Shown: positions 26,413 through 36,866, numbered from the stretch's first letter. The stretch: 64,000 nucleotides of DNA from Roseibium limicola (GCF_017313085.1 NZ_JAFLNF010000001.1:186001-250000); one strand, 5' to 3'. Numbers and translations are program-made. Notes: a model not told the origin generated them from the sequence alone.

Positions 26413-27561
26413 ATGCCCCTTTCATCTGCCAACCTCTCAGCGCTTGTCGCACTCCGCCACGATCTTCATCAGCATCCCGAGGTTTCAGGCCAAGAAGAGC
26501 AGACGGCTCAGCGCATTCGCGCATTCCTGACAACCCTCACCCCCAACAGGCTCGTCGGCCAACTGGGCGGGCACGGTTTGGCAGCGGTCTTTGAAGGCAG
26601 CGCGCCTGGCCCGACCATTTTGCTGCGCTGTGAGCTGGACGCCCTGCCGATCCAGGAAAAGTCAGATGTTGCCCATCGATCCACGATCTCTGGAAAGGGT
26701 CATCTCTGTGGCCACGATGGCCATATGGCGATACTGGCAGCAGTCGCGATGACCCTCGCCGAAAGACGCCCTGCCAAGGGCCGTACGGTCCTGCTGTTTC
26801 AGCCAGCGGAAGAGGATGGCTCTGGCGCCGCAAAAGTCTTGTCCGACGAGGCTTTCGCGCTTCTCGCGCCAGACCTTGCCCTCTCTCTGCACAATTGCCC
26901 CGGATTGCCGATTGGAAGAGCCGCCTTGAAGAGCGGCCCGGTCAACTGCGCATCTCGCGGGCTGAAGATCGAATTCACGGGCAAGACGGCACATGCCTCG
27001 CAACCCGAGACCGGTCTTTCTCCGATGCCGGCGGTCTCAGCCCTAATGCCAATTCTCAGCGGGTGTTCCAAAGGCACGCAAGCGGATCCGGATTTTCGCC
27101 TGGTGACCATCACCCACGCCCAGCTCGGCGAACCGGCCTTCGGAATTGCCCCGGGCGATGGGCAAGTCTGGGCAACCTTGCGCACGCTCACCGATGACCA
27201 GATGGAAGCTCTGTGCCAGGAGGCAGAGGCAGCAGCCCGCAAACAAGCCGAGATCTCAAACCTTGAAGTATCCTTCAGTTATCACGACGTTTTTCATCAC
27301 TGTGAGAACGCTCCAGAGGCCACAGCCGTGCTGGCACGTGCCATGGACGCCTGCGGCGTAAACTGGGACAGCACCGGCCTCCCTTGGCGCCCATCAGAGG
27401 ACTTCGGTCGCTTCCGGCGCCTCTGCCCATCTGCCATGCTGTTTCTTGGTGCTGGAGTGTCCTGTCCGGCTCTGCACAATCCAGACTACGACTTCCCGGA
27501 TGAACTGATCCCCCTCGGCGCAGAGATTTTCCTCAATGCCCTGCGCGAGCTACTAGGCTGA
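26413..27561 (+). CDS. M20-family amidohydrolase (hippurate hydrolase/aminoacylase-like)
   Basis: A 382-residue metallo-amidohydrolase of peptidase family M20D. Opening 'LSALVALRHDLHQHPEVSGQEEQTAQRIRAFL' is characteristic. Metal-binding blocks are 'HLCGHDGHMAILAAVA' near 100 and 'LFQPAEEDGSGA' near 132 with the catalytic Glu; a dimerisation domain starts near 180. It cleaves N-acyl amino acids or similar amides in the cytoplasm. It is convergent with the DUF930 gene. Substrate unknown; candidates are hippurate, N-acetyl amino acids or auxin conjugates. Confidence 0.87.
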   Translation: MPLSSANLSALVALRHDLHQHPEVSGQEEQTAQRIRAFLTTLTPNRLVGQLGGHGLAAVFEGSAPGPTILLRCELDALPIQEKSDVAHRSTISGKGHLCGHDGHMAILAAVAMTLAERRPAKGRTVLLFQPAEEDGSGAAKVLSDEAFALLAPDLALSLHNCPGLPIGRAALKSGPVNCASRGLKIEFTGKTAHASQPETGLSPMPAVSALMPILSGCSKGTQADPDFRLVTITHAQLGEPAFGIAPGDGQVWATLRTLTDDQMEALCQEAEAAARKQAEISNLEVSFSYHDVFHHCENAPEATAVLARAMDACGVNWDSTGLPWRPSEDFGRFRRLCPSAMLFLGAGVSCPALHNPDYDFPDELIPLGAEIFLNALRELLG

Positions 27562-27573
27562 GTAAAGAAAGAC

Positions 27574-28935
27574 TCAGTTCGCAGGAAGCCCACGCTCGAC
27601 CCATTCGGACGGATGGATCGGTGGGCCAATTCGAAACGAGAAGGTTTCCACCCGGGTAACGTCCCGATCCGCTTCGCATCGAAACCCCAGATCATACCAG
27701 GTGCCACGCGAGCGATAAGCCGCGCGTATCGGTTCCAGTACATTTCCTCCTTGCGGACGGAACGAGGGCAGCATGTCCGGCGGGCGAGAAGGGTCAAAGC
27801 TTTTTAGCTGGGCCTGAAGCTCGGTCATGCAGAGAAGGTTTAATCGTTGCTCCGGGGACATGCCGCGCATCGCGGTCTGGGTGCGAATATCGCCGAGAAT
27901 CTGATTGGAGAACAATTCCCGTGCCCGCGCCAACGGTGGTTGCCCGCCACGGTCCTGCCTGCCGGCAGTCTGCCCTTCTGACGTCCCGGCCGAGCCCGAG
28001 GCGTTCTGCGCTGTTCCAGAAACAGACTTAGGCCGCTCTGAGACCACCGGCTTTTTCGGCGGGCTAATCCCAATGAGCTTAGCCGCAAGCTCTTCGGAAA
28101 TCTGCGACTCCCCTAGCGGCACCGGCGTCTCAGAGGTGCCATCCATCGCTGCTTCGTCTGGCATTTCTGGCACTTCAAGCGTCTCGACGCCCTCCTCTAC
28201 CTTGGCCTCCTCGGCTTCAGCTGTAGCGACGTCTTCAGCTGGCTCTACCTCGGCCAGCTCAGGCTCCACTTCAGCGTCGAGATCGCCCTCCACCTCAGCA
28301 GGGCTTCCCGGCGCCTCATCGGTCTCAGTGCCTTCTTCCGTCGATTCCTCAAGCGGCTCATCGGACGGGTTCTCTGGCGCATCTTCTGCAAAGTCCTCTG
28401 CAGGGATCTCCTCACCCTGCGGATCCACACCCTCAGTCACCGCATCCGCTGCAAGATCTTCCTCGCCAAATTCCATCACTGGTTGGAAGACGCGTTCTGA
28501 CTGCGGCGGGGCACTTGCAGCTTCTGCCGGCGCGGCTTGTGGTTCTGAGACAGTATCAGGCTCTGGCTCTTCAGGAGCAGGGGCCGGCTCTTCTTGCACG
28601 TCAGGCGGCACTTGCTCGGTTGTCTCTTCCGGCGTTGGCTCTTCCGGAATTGGCTCAGGCGTAACAAGTTCTTCCGGCCGCTCTTCTGGCAGCACTTCTG
28701 CTTCAGATGGAACCGGAGGCTCTACCAGTTCGACCACAAGAGATTTCGGAGCCCGGTGGGACATAGGCTCCGCCACATCATTCATCAGCGCGAAACCAAC
28801 GACAGTGTGCAAAAGCAGGGACACGCCAAGCGCCACCGGAAACAGCCACCGGTTTGCAGACGCTGGCTGCGGAGTATGTTCCTCCGGCTCGAGACTGACA
28901 GTCGACAAGGATGCCTCGGAGGACAAGTTGGCCAT
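27574..28935 (-). CDS. TonB-like N-terminus plus DUF930 domain, envelope protein
   Basis: A 453-residue protein. Residues 1–28 are cytoplasmic, one membrane helix lies near 29–50 ('WLFPVALGVSLLLHTVVGFALM'), and then comes a TonB-like periplasmic linker (about 60–330) extremely rich in Glu, Pro, Ala and Thr. The C-terminal ~110 residues, from 'LARARELFSNQILGD' through 'LLCMTELQAQLKS' and 'WYDLGFRCEADRDVTRVETFSFRIG', form a DUF930 domain with two cysteines. The role is unknown; the layout suggests a tethered periplasmic domain reaching across the cell wall. It is encoded downstream of rpoD on the same strand, behind the rpoD terminator. Confidence 0.8.
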   Translation of the reverse strand: MANLSSEASLSTVSLEPEEHTPQPASANRWLFPVALGVSLLLHTVVGFALMNDVAEPMSHRAPKSLVVELVEPPVPSEAEVLPEERPEELVTPEPIPEEPTPEETTEQVPPDVQEEPAPAPEEPEPDTVSEPQAAPAEAASAPPQSERVFQPVMEFGEEDLAADAVTEGVDPQGEEIPAEDFAEDAPENPSDEPLEESTEEGTETDEAPGSPAEVEGDLDAEVEPELAEVEPAEDVATAEAEEAKVEEGVETLEVPEMPDEAAMDGTSETPVPLGESQISEELAAKLIGISPPKKPVVSERPKSVSGTAQNASGSAGTSEGQTAGRQDRGGQPPLARARELFSNQILGDIRTQTAMRGMSPEQRLNLLCMTELQAQLKSFDPSRPPDMLPSFRPQGGNVLEPIRAAYRSRGTWYDLGFRCEADRDVTRVETFSFRIGPPIHPSEWVERGLPAN

Positions 28936-29038
28936 TCTCTCTTTCGTGCCATTCCGGGCCAGCTACGCGTTTGTTCCATGCGTTCGACACCCGGATGGTC
29001 AGCAGCCCCCGCTGTTCCCATCCACATAGACCTAAACG

Positions 29039-29066
29039 AAAAACCCGGCGAAATCGCCGGGTTTTT
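29039..29066 (-). terminator. Intrinsic terminator of rpoD
   Basis: A symmetrical stem cccggcg/cgccggg with a 4-base loop and A/T tails on both sides, just past the rpoD stop on the minus strand. Confidence 0.85.
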
Positions 29067-29097
29067 CTAACTTTTCTATGGCTGACCGACAGATCGC

Positions 29098-31095
29098 TTA
29101 GCTATCGAGGAACGACCGCAGCTTGCGGGACCGGCTCGGGTGCTTAAGCTTGCGCAATGCCTTGGCTTCGATCTGACGAATACGCTCGCGGGTCACGGAG
29201 AACTGCTGACCAACCTCTTCCAAGGTGTGGTCGGTGTTCATGCCGATACCGAAGCGCATGCGCAGAACGCGCTCTTCACGCGGGGTCAACGAGGCAAGCA
29301 CGCGGGTCGTGGTCTCGCGCAGATTCGACTGAATCGCTGCATCGATGGGCAGAACTGCGTTCTTGTCCTCGATGAAGTCGCCCAGATGGCTGTCTTCCTC
29401 GTCGCCGATTGGCGTTTCGAGAGAGATAGGTTCCTTGGCAATCTTCAGGACCTTGCGAACCTTTTCCAGCGGCATCTGCAGCTTTTCAGCCAGCTCTTCC
29501 GGGGTAGGTTCACGACCGATCTCGTGCAGCATCTGGCGTGATGTCCGGACGATCTTGTTGATCGTCTCGATCATGTGCACCGGAATACGGATTGTACGCG
29601 CCTGATCAGCGATCGAACGAGTGATCGCCTGCCGGATCCACCACGTAGCATAGGTGGAGAACTTGTAACCGCGACGATACTCGAACTTGTCGACCGCCTT
29701 CATCAGACCGATGTTGCCTTCCTGAATGAGATCCAGGAATTGCAGACCACGGTTCGTGTACTTCTTGGCGATTGAAATCACGAGACGCAAGTTGGCCTCG
29801 ACCATTTCCTTCTTGGCGATACGTGCCTCGCGCTCGCCCTTCTGCACCATGGCAACAATGCGACGGAACTCGATGATTTCGAGACCTGTCTCGGTTGCCA
29901 GCGTCTGGATATCCTGACGCAGATCCCGGATGTTATCCTTTTCCTTGGCAACGAAGTTCTTCCACCCACGCGAGGAAAGATTCGCAACCTTGCGCAGCCA
30001 GTTTGGATCAAGCTCCGAGCCCTGGTACTGCTTCAGGAAGTCGGTGCGGTCGACCTTGTAGCTATCAGCCAAACGCAGCAGACGGCCTTCGTAGCCCATC
30101 AGACGCTTGTTGATGTCATAAAGCTGAGCCACCAGGGCATCGATACGATTCTGGTTCAGCGACAGGCTCTTCACATCAATAACGATGTCGTCCTTGAGCT
30201 TCTTGTAGCGACGCTCTTGAGAAGGAGACAGGCTCTTGTTGGCCAACTTGTTTTCGACCAGCTGGTCCTGCAACTTGCGCAGCTTCTTGTAATTATCGGC
30301 GATGTTGTCGAAGGTTTCGAGAACCTGCGGCTTCAGTTCCGCTTCCATCGCGGACAAGGAGACATTGGCTTCGAACTCGTCGTCGTCCTCGTCGTCGTCG
30401 CTGTCCTCGCCAGAGGTCTGGTCTTCGCCATCCTCGGACTTCTTGCCTTCGGAGAACTCACCGTCTTCGCTGTTTTCTTCATCGTCGTTGGCGCTTGGGC
30501 CGGCCTTTGCATCAGGTCCGGCATAAGTCGCTTCAAGATCAATGATGTCACGCAGAAGAACCTGAGCTTCATTCAGCTCATCGCGCCAAATGATGATGGC
30601 CTGGAACGTCAGGGGACTTTCGCAAAGCCCGGCGATCATCGCCTCTCGACCGGCCTCGATCCGCTTGGCGATGGCGATTTCGCCCTCGCGCGACAGCAAT
30701 TCCACAGATCCCATCTCGCGCAAATACATGCGCACGGGATCGTCCGTCCGGTCAGCCGGTTCTTTTGTCGTCGTCGTTTTCGCTACCGCGGTCGGACCCG
30801 CCGTCGCCAACTCGCCACCGTCAACTTCCTCGGCAGCGTTCTCGTCAACTTCGTCGGAATCGATCACGTTGATGCCCATGTCGGACAGCATCGACATCGT
30901 GTCTTCAATTTTCTCGGAAGAAACCTGCTCGGAGGGAAGAACTTCGTTGAGCTCGTCATAGGTGACGTACCCACGCTTCTTCGCCGCCTTGATCATCTTC
31001 TTGACGGCTGCATCAGACAGATCCAGAAGCGGACCATCTGGACCGTCCGCAGCATTTTCCGGGGTGTCTTCCGACTGCGTCGCCTTCGATACCAT
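29098..31095 (-). CDS. rpoD: Housekeeping sigma factor RpoD (sigma-70)
   Basis: A 665-residue primary sigma factor. ATG 31095 is chosen ('ggag' seven bases upstream); the frame stays open a further 14 codons. Region 1.1 includes '[26 protein letters not shown]'; region 1.2 is '[11 protein letters not shown]'. A very acidic non-conserved insert (about 195–235, runs of Asp, Glu and Ser) follows. Regions 2.1–2.4 have '[26 protein letters not shown]' and '[13 protein letters not shown]'. Region 4.2 ends with '[18 protein letters not shown]'. It directs RNA polymerase to most promoters. rpoD follows dnaG as in many bacteria. Confidence 0.97.
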   Translation of the reverse strand: MVSKATQSEDTPENAADGPDGPLLDLSDAAVKKMIKAAKKRGYVTYDELNEVLPSEQVSSEKIEDTMSMLSDMGINVIDSDEVDENAAEEVDGGELATAGPTAVAKTTTTKEPADRTDDPVRMYLREMGSVELLSREGEIAIAKRIEAGREAMIAGLCESPLTFQAIIIWRDELNEAQVLLRDIIDLEATYAGPDAKAGPSANDDEENSEDGEFSEGKKSEDGEDQTSGEDSDDDEDDDEFEANVSLSAMEAELKPQVLETFDNIADNYKKLRKLQDQLVENKLANKSLSPSQERRYKKLKDDIVIDVKSLSLNQNRIDALVAQLYDINKRLMGYEGRLLRLADSYKVDRTDFLKQYQGSELDPNWLRKVANLSSRGWKNFVAKEKDNIRDLRQDIQTLATETGLEIIEFRRIVAMVQKGEREARIAKKEMVEANLRLVISIAKKYTNRGLQFLDLIQEGNIGLMKAVDKFEYRRGYKFSTYATWWIRQAITRSIADQARTIRIPVHMIETINKIVRTSRQMLHEIGREPTPEELAEKLQMPLEKVRKVLKIAKEPISLETPIGDEEDSHLGDFIEDKNAVLPIDAAIQSNLRETTTRVLASLTPREERVLRMRFGIGMNTDHTLEEVGQQFSVTRERIRQIEAKALRKLKHPSRSRKLRSFLDS

Positions 31096-31656
31096 ATTTT
31101 GCTCCAACTCGCGGCCCGCGCCGCCGCGTCGCGTCAAAAATTCTGCTCAAAACCCTGGCCGTCAGCGCGCACGCATCATTAAGCTGCGCAAGCCGTACGG
31201 ACCGTCTCGTCAAGTCAGGTCTGAGAATGGGTTGTAAGCCGTGTCCCTTAAGTCCCAATTAACCGTGAAAATTTTTCCTACCAGATACAGATCACCCGGA
31301 TGCTCACACGGTTTCGCTTCCCAAGCGTGCCAATTGGCAATGCCTGGTCGTTCTTCTATGGGTTTGCAGCCTGGTCAAGACTTCTGGCCGGGGGCTCTAT
31401 AGCCTGTCCTCGGCGCAATGTGCTGCAAATGTCTATTTAGCTCGCCTTTCGGGATTCGCAAGGGCGATTCGCGATTCGTCAATCAGATTGGCTCAAAAAC
31501 TTCCTCAATTGGGTATATTTACCTGCCTAAGGACCCTCAAGACGGGAAATCTCGCTCCACTCAACGTGAGCGTCTCAGGCCAGCTTCAAGAAATCAGTAG
31601 AGAATCTATCGCCGCCGACCCACGCACGACGATCACCAACCCGGTTTTTGTGTCCC
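31096..31656. other. Long gap between dnaG and rpoD
   Basis: About 560 bases upstream of rpoD on the minus strand. It should hold rpoD promoters and an untranslated leader. I see no gene. Short open frames in it lack ribosome sites. Confidence 0.5.
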
Positions 31657-34002
31657 TCAAAATGGGGGGGGGATATCGGCAAAAGCCGGACCGACGCTCT
31701 CGTTGGACTTGGTATCCCCTTCACCAGAAGCGTTTGGGCGCGGCGCAGCCCCCTCCTCCTGAGAATCGGGGAAATATTCAGCTGGATAATCCCCTGCATA
31801 ATCACCGTACTGATCAGCCGGATAGTCTCCAGAATAAGCTTCCGGGTAGTCACCTGAATAATCTCCAGGATATTCTCCTGCAGGCGCGACGGCACGACCT
31901 TGTTGGGCGTCGGAGGGATGCCCAACCGTTGCAGCGTGAACGTTAAGCCCCCCATGACTGCTGGCTTGCGCGCGGCTAGCTAAGTTTACGGACTGCTGCA
32001 TCGGCGCAGCAGCAGCCGGTTTCTGCCGCAGCTTCTTGCCCCGTTCTGCCAGCTCGCCTTCGTCACGAGTACATTCCTCGCGACTTCGATTAAGGTCCTG
32101 AGACAAGCCCTGAATGCGCAGCCAACCCGTCTCATCAAGATCGGCCTCGGCCGCCTGCATTTCCTCTTCCAAGACCTTCTCCAGACGCTTCAGCTCCAGA
32201 ACGTCCAGAAAATGCAGGAAGACAGCTTCAACGAAATCTTCCGGCGGATCATTTTTCAACAGTGGAAACCGTTGCACGAGAGCAGAGAAGCCAGTCGGGC
32301 GGGCGCGTCCGTCTTCAGCTGAAACTTCCGTCACCTCCGCCAGCAATTGCTGCAGTGGCTCATCGAACTCGCGCAAGGCTGCTTCGGCACTCAATGCCTG
32401 CGCTGGATCGGCCATTCGACACAAGACATCCCGAAACCGAGCGTGGAGTTGGTCTGAGAACCCGATCCCGGCCACGCGCTCCAAATGTTGATCGAGCAGA
32501 TACGGGTACTTGAGGCACAAGCCACAAATCATCCGTTCCGTGCCGTGATGCGGCCCAAGCGGGACCTGCACACGCCCACCACCTGGCAGATGAGAACCGC
32601 CCACAGCCTGGCCGGTGCCATATGGTTTGCCCTGACCAAACGACTTGTTCTGTCCGTAGCCCTGCTTGCCGCCGCCATTGCCGCCAGTTCCACCGAACTG
32701 CCGCTGTGCTCGCGCAGCCTGAAAGAACAGGTTCGACAGCTTGAACTTGATGTCGAGCTGATAGCCACGACGCACCAAAGGATCATTTATCGCGCCGGTC
32801 AGCTCCCCGAAACGCTTTTCCAGAGCCGCCTTGCGCTCGGGCGTATCAAGGCGTGCAACGGAAACCTCCCTCTCCCATACCGCTTCAAACAGCGACTGAG
32901 CCCCGGCCAGTTCTGCTTCAAAGCCTGCGAGCCCCTTTTCCTTGATCAAATCATCAGGATCCATTCCATCCGGCAAAAAGCTGAACTGGAACGAATGCCC
33001 GCTGGAGAGAACAGGTAAAATGCGGTCGATCGCACGATGAGCTGCAGACACGCCTGCAGCATCTCCGTCAAAACAGACGATAGGTTCGGGCGCAAATTTC
33101 CAAAGACGCAGAATCTGATCTTCGGTAAAAGCCGTGCCCAGACTGGCCACCACCTCGTGGACCCCTGCCTGATGCAATGCGATGGCGTCCAGATAGCCTT
33201 CCACCACAACCGCCCGGCCAGACTTGTAGGCAGGTTCCCGCGCCCTGTGGGCATTGAACAGCATGACCCCCTTGTGAAACAGCGGCGTTTCGGGAGAATT
33301 CAAATACTTGGGCTGGCCATCGGGCTGCAGCGTCCGGCCACCGAAGGCGACCACACGACCGCGCTCATCCTGGATAGGGATCATCAAACGGCCACGAAAC
33401 CGATCATAAGACGGGCGCCCGCCTTCCGGCTTGATCGCAAGCCCGGCCTCAATGATCATCTCCTCAGGAACATTCTTTCCCAGCAGGTATTTTTTCAGGC
33501 CATCACGACTATCCGGCGCAAGACCGAAGCGGAATTCCGATAGGGTTTGCGGTGTAAGCCCGCGCTTGTTGACGTAAGTCCGCGCCTCCACACCTCTCGG
33601 TCCGGCCAGCTGCTCCTGAAAATAACGGGCCGCCAGTTCGCAAACGTCAACAAGGCTCGCTCGCTTGTGCTCACGTCGAGCCGCCTGCGGATCGGGTGCC
33701 GGCATGGCAACACCAGCCTGCTCAGCCAGCCGCTCAACCGTTTCCGGAAAGCTCAGCCCTTCCGTTTCCATGACAAAGCGAAAGTGGTCACCAGACGCCC
33801 CGCAACCAAAACACTTGTAACGGTTGCGTCGATCATCGACGTGGAAGCTCGGGCTCTTTTCCTCATGAAACGGACAACACGCCCAATAGTCGCCCTTGCC
33901 CGGTTGAGTTTTACGCCGATCCCAGCTCACCCGGCGACCGACCAGATCTGACAAGGTCAATCTGGCGCGAATGTCATCGAGAAGGCGGTTATCAAAGCGC
34001 AT
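31657..34002 (-). CDS. dnaG: DNA primase DnaG with a Gly-Asp-Tyr repeat tail
   Basis: A 781-residue primase. The start at 34002 ('MRFDNRLLDDIRARL') matches alphaproteobacterial DnaG; the frame is open upstream to 34137 without support. The zinc-ribbon is 'CPFHEEKSPSFHV' to 'YKCFGCGASGD' (about 40–65). The RNA-polymerase (TOPRIM) core has 'VVVEGYLDAIALHQAG' near 265 and 'PIVCFDGDAAGVSAA' near 310. The C-terminal third would bind DnaB helicase. Unusually, about residues 705–742 are a low-complexity tail of repeated GDY units ('GDYSGDYPEAYSGDYPADQY'). It makes RNA primers for replication. Confidence 0.95.
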   Translation of the reverse strand: MRFDNRLLDDIRARLTLSDLVGRRVSWDRRKTQPGKGDYWACCPFHEEKSPSFHVDDRRNRYKCFGCGASGDHFRFVMETEGLSFPETVERLAEQAGVAMPAPDPQAARREHKRASLVDVCELAARYFQEQLAGPRGVEARTYVNKRGLTPQTLSEFRFGLAPDSRDGLKKYLLGKNVPEEMIIEAGLAIKPEGGRPSYDRFRGRLMIPIQDERGRVVAFGGRTLQPDGQPKYLNSPETPLFHKGVMLFNAHRAREPAYKSGRAVVVEGYLDAIALHQAGVHEVVASLGTAFTEDQILRLWKFAPEPIVCFDGDAAGVSAAHRAIDRILPVLSSGHSFQFSFLPDGMDPDDLIKEKGLAGFEAELAGAQSLFEAVWEREVSVARLDTPERKAALEKRFGELTGAINDPLVRRGYQLDIKFKLSNLFFQAARAQRQFGGTGGNGGGKQGYGQNKSFGQGKPYGTGQAVGGSHLPGGGRVQVPLGPHHGTERMICGLCLKYPYLLDQHLERVAGIGFSDQLHARFRDVLCRMADPAQALSAEAALREFDEPLQQLLAEVTEVSAEDGRARPTGFSALVQRFPLLKNDPPEDFVEAVFLHFLDVLELKRLEKVLEEEMQAAEADLDETGWLRIQGLSQDLNRSREECTRDEGELAERGKKLRQKPAAAAPMQQSVNLASRAQASSHGGLNVHAATVGHPSDAQQGRAVAPAGEYPGDYSGDYPEAYSGDYPADQYGDYAGDYPAEYFPDSQEEGAAPRPNASGEGDTKSNESVGPAFADIPPPF

Positions 34003-34227
34003 AAGGTCGGTCTCGGCAGCCGAAGCCGCAATCATGGATCTAGGGACAAGGTGCGAAGGGCTGCTTATAGATGCGATGATCGCACCAACACCAGCCCCCT
34101 CGCAACCACTCTGGACAAACAGCCAAAGCAGAGCCACCCAATCAAGAGGCGGTTATTGTCAAAAAGAAGGAGAAAGGCTGGTATAATCCACGAGTTGAGA
34201 CCCGTGGTGAATAACTTGGCAGGAATT

Positions 34228-34770
34228 TTAAGAGAGTTTTCCACTCTCGTCGCCATCCCCTGCCGGACGGGTGTCTGCGGCTCCATTTGAAGCGAGGGCA
34301 GACCCATTACTTCCCACACGCAACAGATCCCGCACGACGCAGGACGCCTTGACGAAATCCATCTGGCCTGGATATCGGGTTTTCAGCGCGCTCATGCAGC
34401 GCCCTATATCTCGTAGGCCGTGAGCGTCCAGATCAGTAACGGTTTCCGCACAGAGCGCCTGCATGGCATCTCCCTCGACTTGTCGGGGCAGAAACTCACG
34501 AATGATCTGGCTTTCACGCTTTTCTTGCTCAGCAAGATCCAGCTGCCCCATTTCCTCGAATTCGCGCGCGGAAACATCACGCTGCCGAACCATGGTCTGG
34601 AGCATTTCAACGATATCACTGTCCGCGACGCCATCACCTCCATGGGCTTTGGCCGCCTCGTCACGATCTCGAATTGCGGCCTGGATCAGCCGCAAAGTCG
34701 TCAAACGGCACTTGTCCGTACCGACCAGCGCTTGCTTGAGCGCACTGCTAATTGTATCGCGCTTCAACAT
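34228..34770 (-). CDS. GatB/YqeY domain-containing protein
   Basis: A 180-residue protein. ATG 34770 is preceded by 'gggtgga'. The YqeY fold is recognised from 'LKQALVGTDKCRLTTLRLIQAAIRDRD', 'IVEMLQTMVRQRDVSAREFEEMGQLDLAEQE' and 'IREFLPRQ'. It resembles the tRNA-binding tail domain of GatB and may act in tRNA-dependent amidation or RNA binding, but this is unproven. A C-terminal 25-residue tail looks disordered. The placement between carA (divergent) and dnaG is conserved in alphaproteobacteria. Confidence 0.88.
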   Translation of the reverse strand: MLKRDTISSALKQALVGTDKCRLTTLRLIQAAIRDRDEAAKAHGGDGVADSDIVEMLQTMVRQRDVSAREFEEMGQLDLAEQEKRESQIIREFLPRQVEGDAMQALCAETVTDLDAHGLRDIGRCMSALKTRYPGQMDFVKASCVVRDLLRVGSNGSALASNGAADTRPAGDGDESGKLS

Positions 34771-35009
34771 ATTTCCACCCAGCCGCATATCGCGACACTA
34801 GTGTGCAATTCGCTGCACCGCAACCCGCAATATAACAAGTTATTGAAAGTAAAAAGCTAATTTTAAATCAGCCAATGTTGACGATTTGCCTGCATTCCAA
34901 TAAAGTCCGGCACTTAATGCAGACGGCATCCTTGGACGGGCTTTTAAGGCCCGAGCGCTCCCGCCTCTCTGCAGCGCATGATGTCACCAACAAATATCGG
35001 AAACAAGAC

Positions 35010-36194
35010 ATGACGACTGCCGACGCATGGTCCGTGAAACCAGCGACCGCCCTGCTTGTGCTCGCCGATGGAAGCGTTATTGAAGGCGAAGGCCTCGGCG
35101 CCACGGGCGACGCGGTCGGGGAAGTCTGCTTCAACACCGCAATTACCGGTTATCAGGAAATCCTGACCGATCCGTCTTATGCCGGTCAGATCATTACCTT
35201 CACTTTTCCGCATATCGGAAATGTAGGGACCAATGATGAAGACGTTGAAACCGTCGATATGGCTGCACAGACCGGCGTACGCGGCTGCGTCATCTGCGCC
35301 AGTATCACCGATCCATCCAACTATCGCTCCGCAAGTCATCTGGACGCTTGGCTCAAGGCACGCGGCCTGGTCGGCATTTCCGGCGTTGACACCCGCGCAC
35401 TGACCAAGCTGATCCGTGAGAAAGGGATGCCCCATGCGGTCATCGCTCATTCACCAGATGGAAAGTTCGACATCGACGCCTTGAAACAGAAAGCCGCCGG
35501 GTGGGCTGGCCTGGAAGGCCTCGACCTTGCGAAAGACGTGACGGCCAAGGGCGCCCATGGCTGGACCGAGACCCCCTGGGTCTGGGATGCAGGCTACGGC
35601 CAGTCAGAAGCCGCCGAGTTCAACGTCGTCGCGCTGGACTTCGGCGTGAAGCGGAACATCCTGCGGCTCTTGTCGAACGCCGGCTGTAAAGTCACCGTCA
35701 TGCCAGCAAGCTCTTCTGCAGATGAAGTTCTGGCCCAGAAGCCGGATGGCGTCTTCCTGTCCAACGGCCCGGGAGATCCGGCTGCGACGGGCGCTTATGC
35801 CGCCCACACGATCCGTGGCGTTGTCGATGCTGGTGTCCCCACCTTCGGCATTTGCCTCGGACACCAGATGCTTGCCCTGGCGCTCGGCGCCAAGACGATC
35901 AAGATGCATCAGGGACACCATGGCGCCAACCACCCGGTGCATGACTTCACAACAGGCAAGGTGGAAATCACCTCGATGAACCACGGCTTTGCGGTCGACA
36001 CCGAGACACTGCCCGCCAACGTGGAAGAGACCCACAAATCCCTGTTTGATGGCACCAACTGCGGCCTGAAGGTCAAAGACAAGCCGGCCTTTTCGGTCCA
36101 GTACCACCCGGAAGCATCCCCAGGACCGCGCGACAGTCATTACCTGTTCCAGCGGTTCACCGACATGATGCGCGAGCACAAGACCAACGCTTGA
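35010..36194 (+). CDS. carA: Carbamoyl-phosphate synthase small subunit
   Basis: A 394-residue glutaminase subunit. The start at 35010 fits the family ('[20 protein letters not shown]') and 'gga' lies upstream. N-terminal CPSase domain: '[35 protein letters not shown]'. The C-terminal class I amidotransferase has 'NGPGDP', the nucleophile Cys in '[19 protein letters not shown]' and the His-Glu pair in '[13 protein letters not shown]'. It supplies ammonia to CarB for arginine and pyrimidine synthesis. CarB lies 3.1 kb downstream on the same strand, after regulator genes. A strong terminator follows. Confidence 0.97.
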   Translation: MTTADAWSVKPATALLVLADGSVIEGEGLGATGDAVGEVCFNTAITGYQEILTDPSYAGQIITFTFPHIGNVGTNDEDVETVDMAAQTGVRGCVICASITDPSNYRSASHLDAWLKARGLVGISGVDTRALTKLIREKGMPHAVIAHSPDGKFDIDALKQKAAGWAGLEGLDLAKDVTAKGAHGWTETPWVWDAGYGQSEAAEFNVVALDFGVKRNILRLLSNAGCKVTVMPASSSADEVLAQKPDGVFLSNGPGDPAATGAYAAHTIRGVVDAGVPTFGICLGHQMLALALGAKTIKMHQGHHGANHPVHDFTTGKVEITSMNHGFAVDTETLPANVEETHKSLFDGTNCGLKVKDKPAFSVQYHPEASPGPRDSHYLFQRFTDMMREHKTNA

Positions 36195-36229
36195 GGCAGA
36201 CCAACAAGCCCGGTCACTGATTGAACGAC

Positions 36230-36265
36230 AAAAAAGCCCGGCTTCCTGAGAGGCCGGGCTTTTTT
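36230..36265 (+). terminator. Intrinsic terminator of carA
   Basis: Stem aaaaaagcccgg/ccgggctttttt with a 12-base loop, 35 bases past the carA stop, with a clear T-run. Confidence 0.9.
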
Positions 36266-36422
36266 GTCTGAGCGCACCACCACCTAAGAGGATGGGCTAC
36301 GCTTTTCGTACTCTACGGTGCCGGTATGCGACACTTCAGGAGGCAGCGCTCTTGCTGGCGGTTCCCCGGCAACGCCCCCCGACCGAAGCTGGCCTGGAAA
36401 GCGCCCCCCCCCAAACAGCCGA

Positions 36423-36866
36423 TCAGCCAGCGTGAACCAACCGGTCCAGAGAGACCAGAAGCTCATCAACTTCCGACACCTGCTCATCGAGCAGAACCTT
36501 CTGTTCATGCAGCAAACTTTGCTGAGTTTCGCAGATCGTTTTCAATTCTTCGAACTGAGACTGACGCGGCTTTTCACCTTCTACCAGGCTGATCACCTTG
36601 CGGATTTCAACCAGCGTCAACCCGATCTTTTTTGCCTGCAGAATGATCCGCATACGCGATACTTCAGTCGCCCCGTAGAAGCGACGTGCGCCACGACGAA
36701 TAGGGGTCAGAAGCCCCTTCTCCTCATAGAAGCGTAACGCCCGCAGCGTCACGTCAAAGAGGTCCGACATTTCAGAGATGGACAGAACCTGTCCCTCTTC
36801 CGGCCGATCGATGACAGGGCCTGCAATATCAGGCACCACCACCATGTTGGTTGCTATAGAGTTCAT
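36423..36866 (-). CDS. MerR-family transcriptional regulator
   Basis: A 147-residue regulator. A variable ~25-residue head is followed by the MerR DNA-binding domain: 'LSISEMSDLFDVTLRALRFYEEKGLLTPIRRGARRFYGATEVSRMRIILQAKKIG' (about 28–82), then a long dimerisation helix rich in Glu and Leu ('FEELKTICETQQSLLHEQKVLLDEQVSEVDELL'). It lacks cysteines of metal-sensing MerR proteins such as CueR, so it is not a clear candidate for the copA promoter. The effector is unknown. It is convergent with carA. Confidence 0.86.
   Translation of the reverse strand: MNSIATNMVVVPDIAGPVIDRPEEGQVLSISEMSDLFDVTLRALRFYEEKGLLTPIRRGARRFYGATEVSRMRIILQAKKIGLTLVEIRKVISLVEGEKPRQSQFEELKTICETQQSLLHEQKVLLDEQVSEVDELLVSLDRLVHAG

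Noticed and set aside
27905-29029. 374-residue Ser-rich plus-strand frame
   Set aside because: It is the antisense of the Glu/Pro/Ala-rich linker of the DUF930 protein. The Ser-rich composition is a direct product of the opposite strand's codons, and no ribosome site is present.
31770-31890. Possible CRISPR-like repeat
   Set aside because: The DNA repetition is explained by coding of GDY units in DnaG; units are short, imperfect and without spacers.
31575-31955. 126-residue minus-strand frame at the dnaG 3' end
   Set aside because: Overlaps the dnaG tail in another frame and has no ribosome site; DnaG is certain through this region.
36423-36866. MerR gene as the copA regulator
   Set aside because: It lacks the C-terminal cysteine ligands of copper-sensing MerR proteins and is far from copA.
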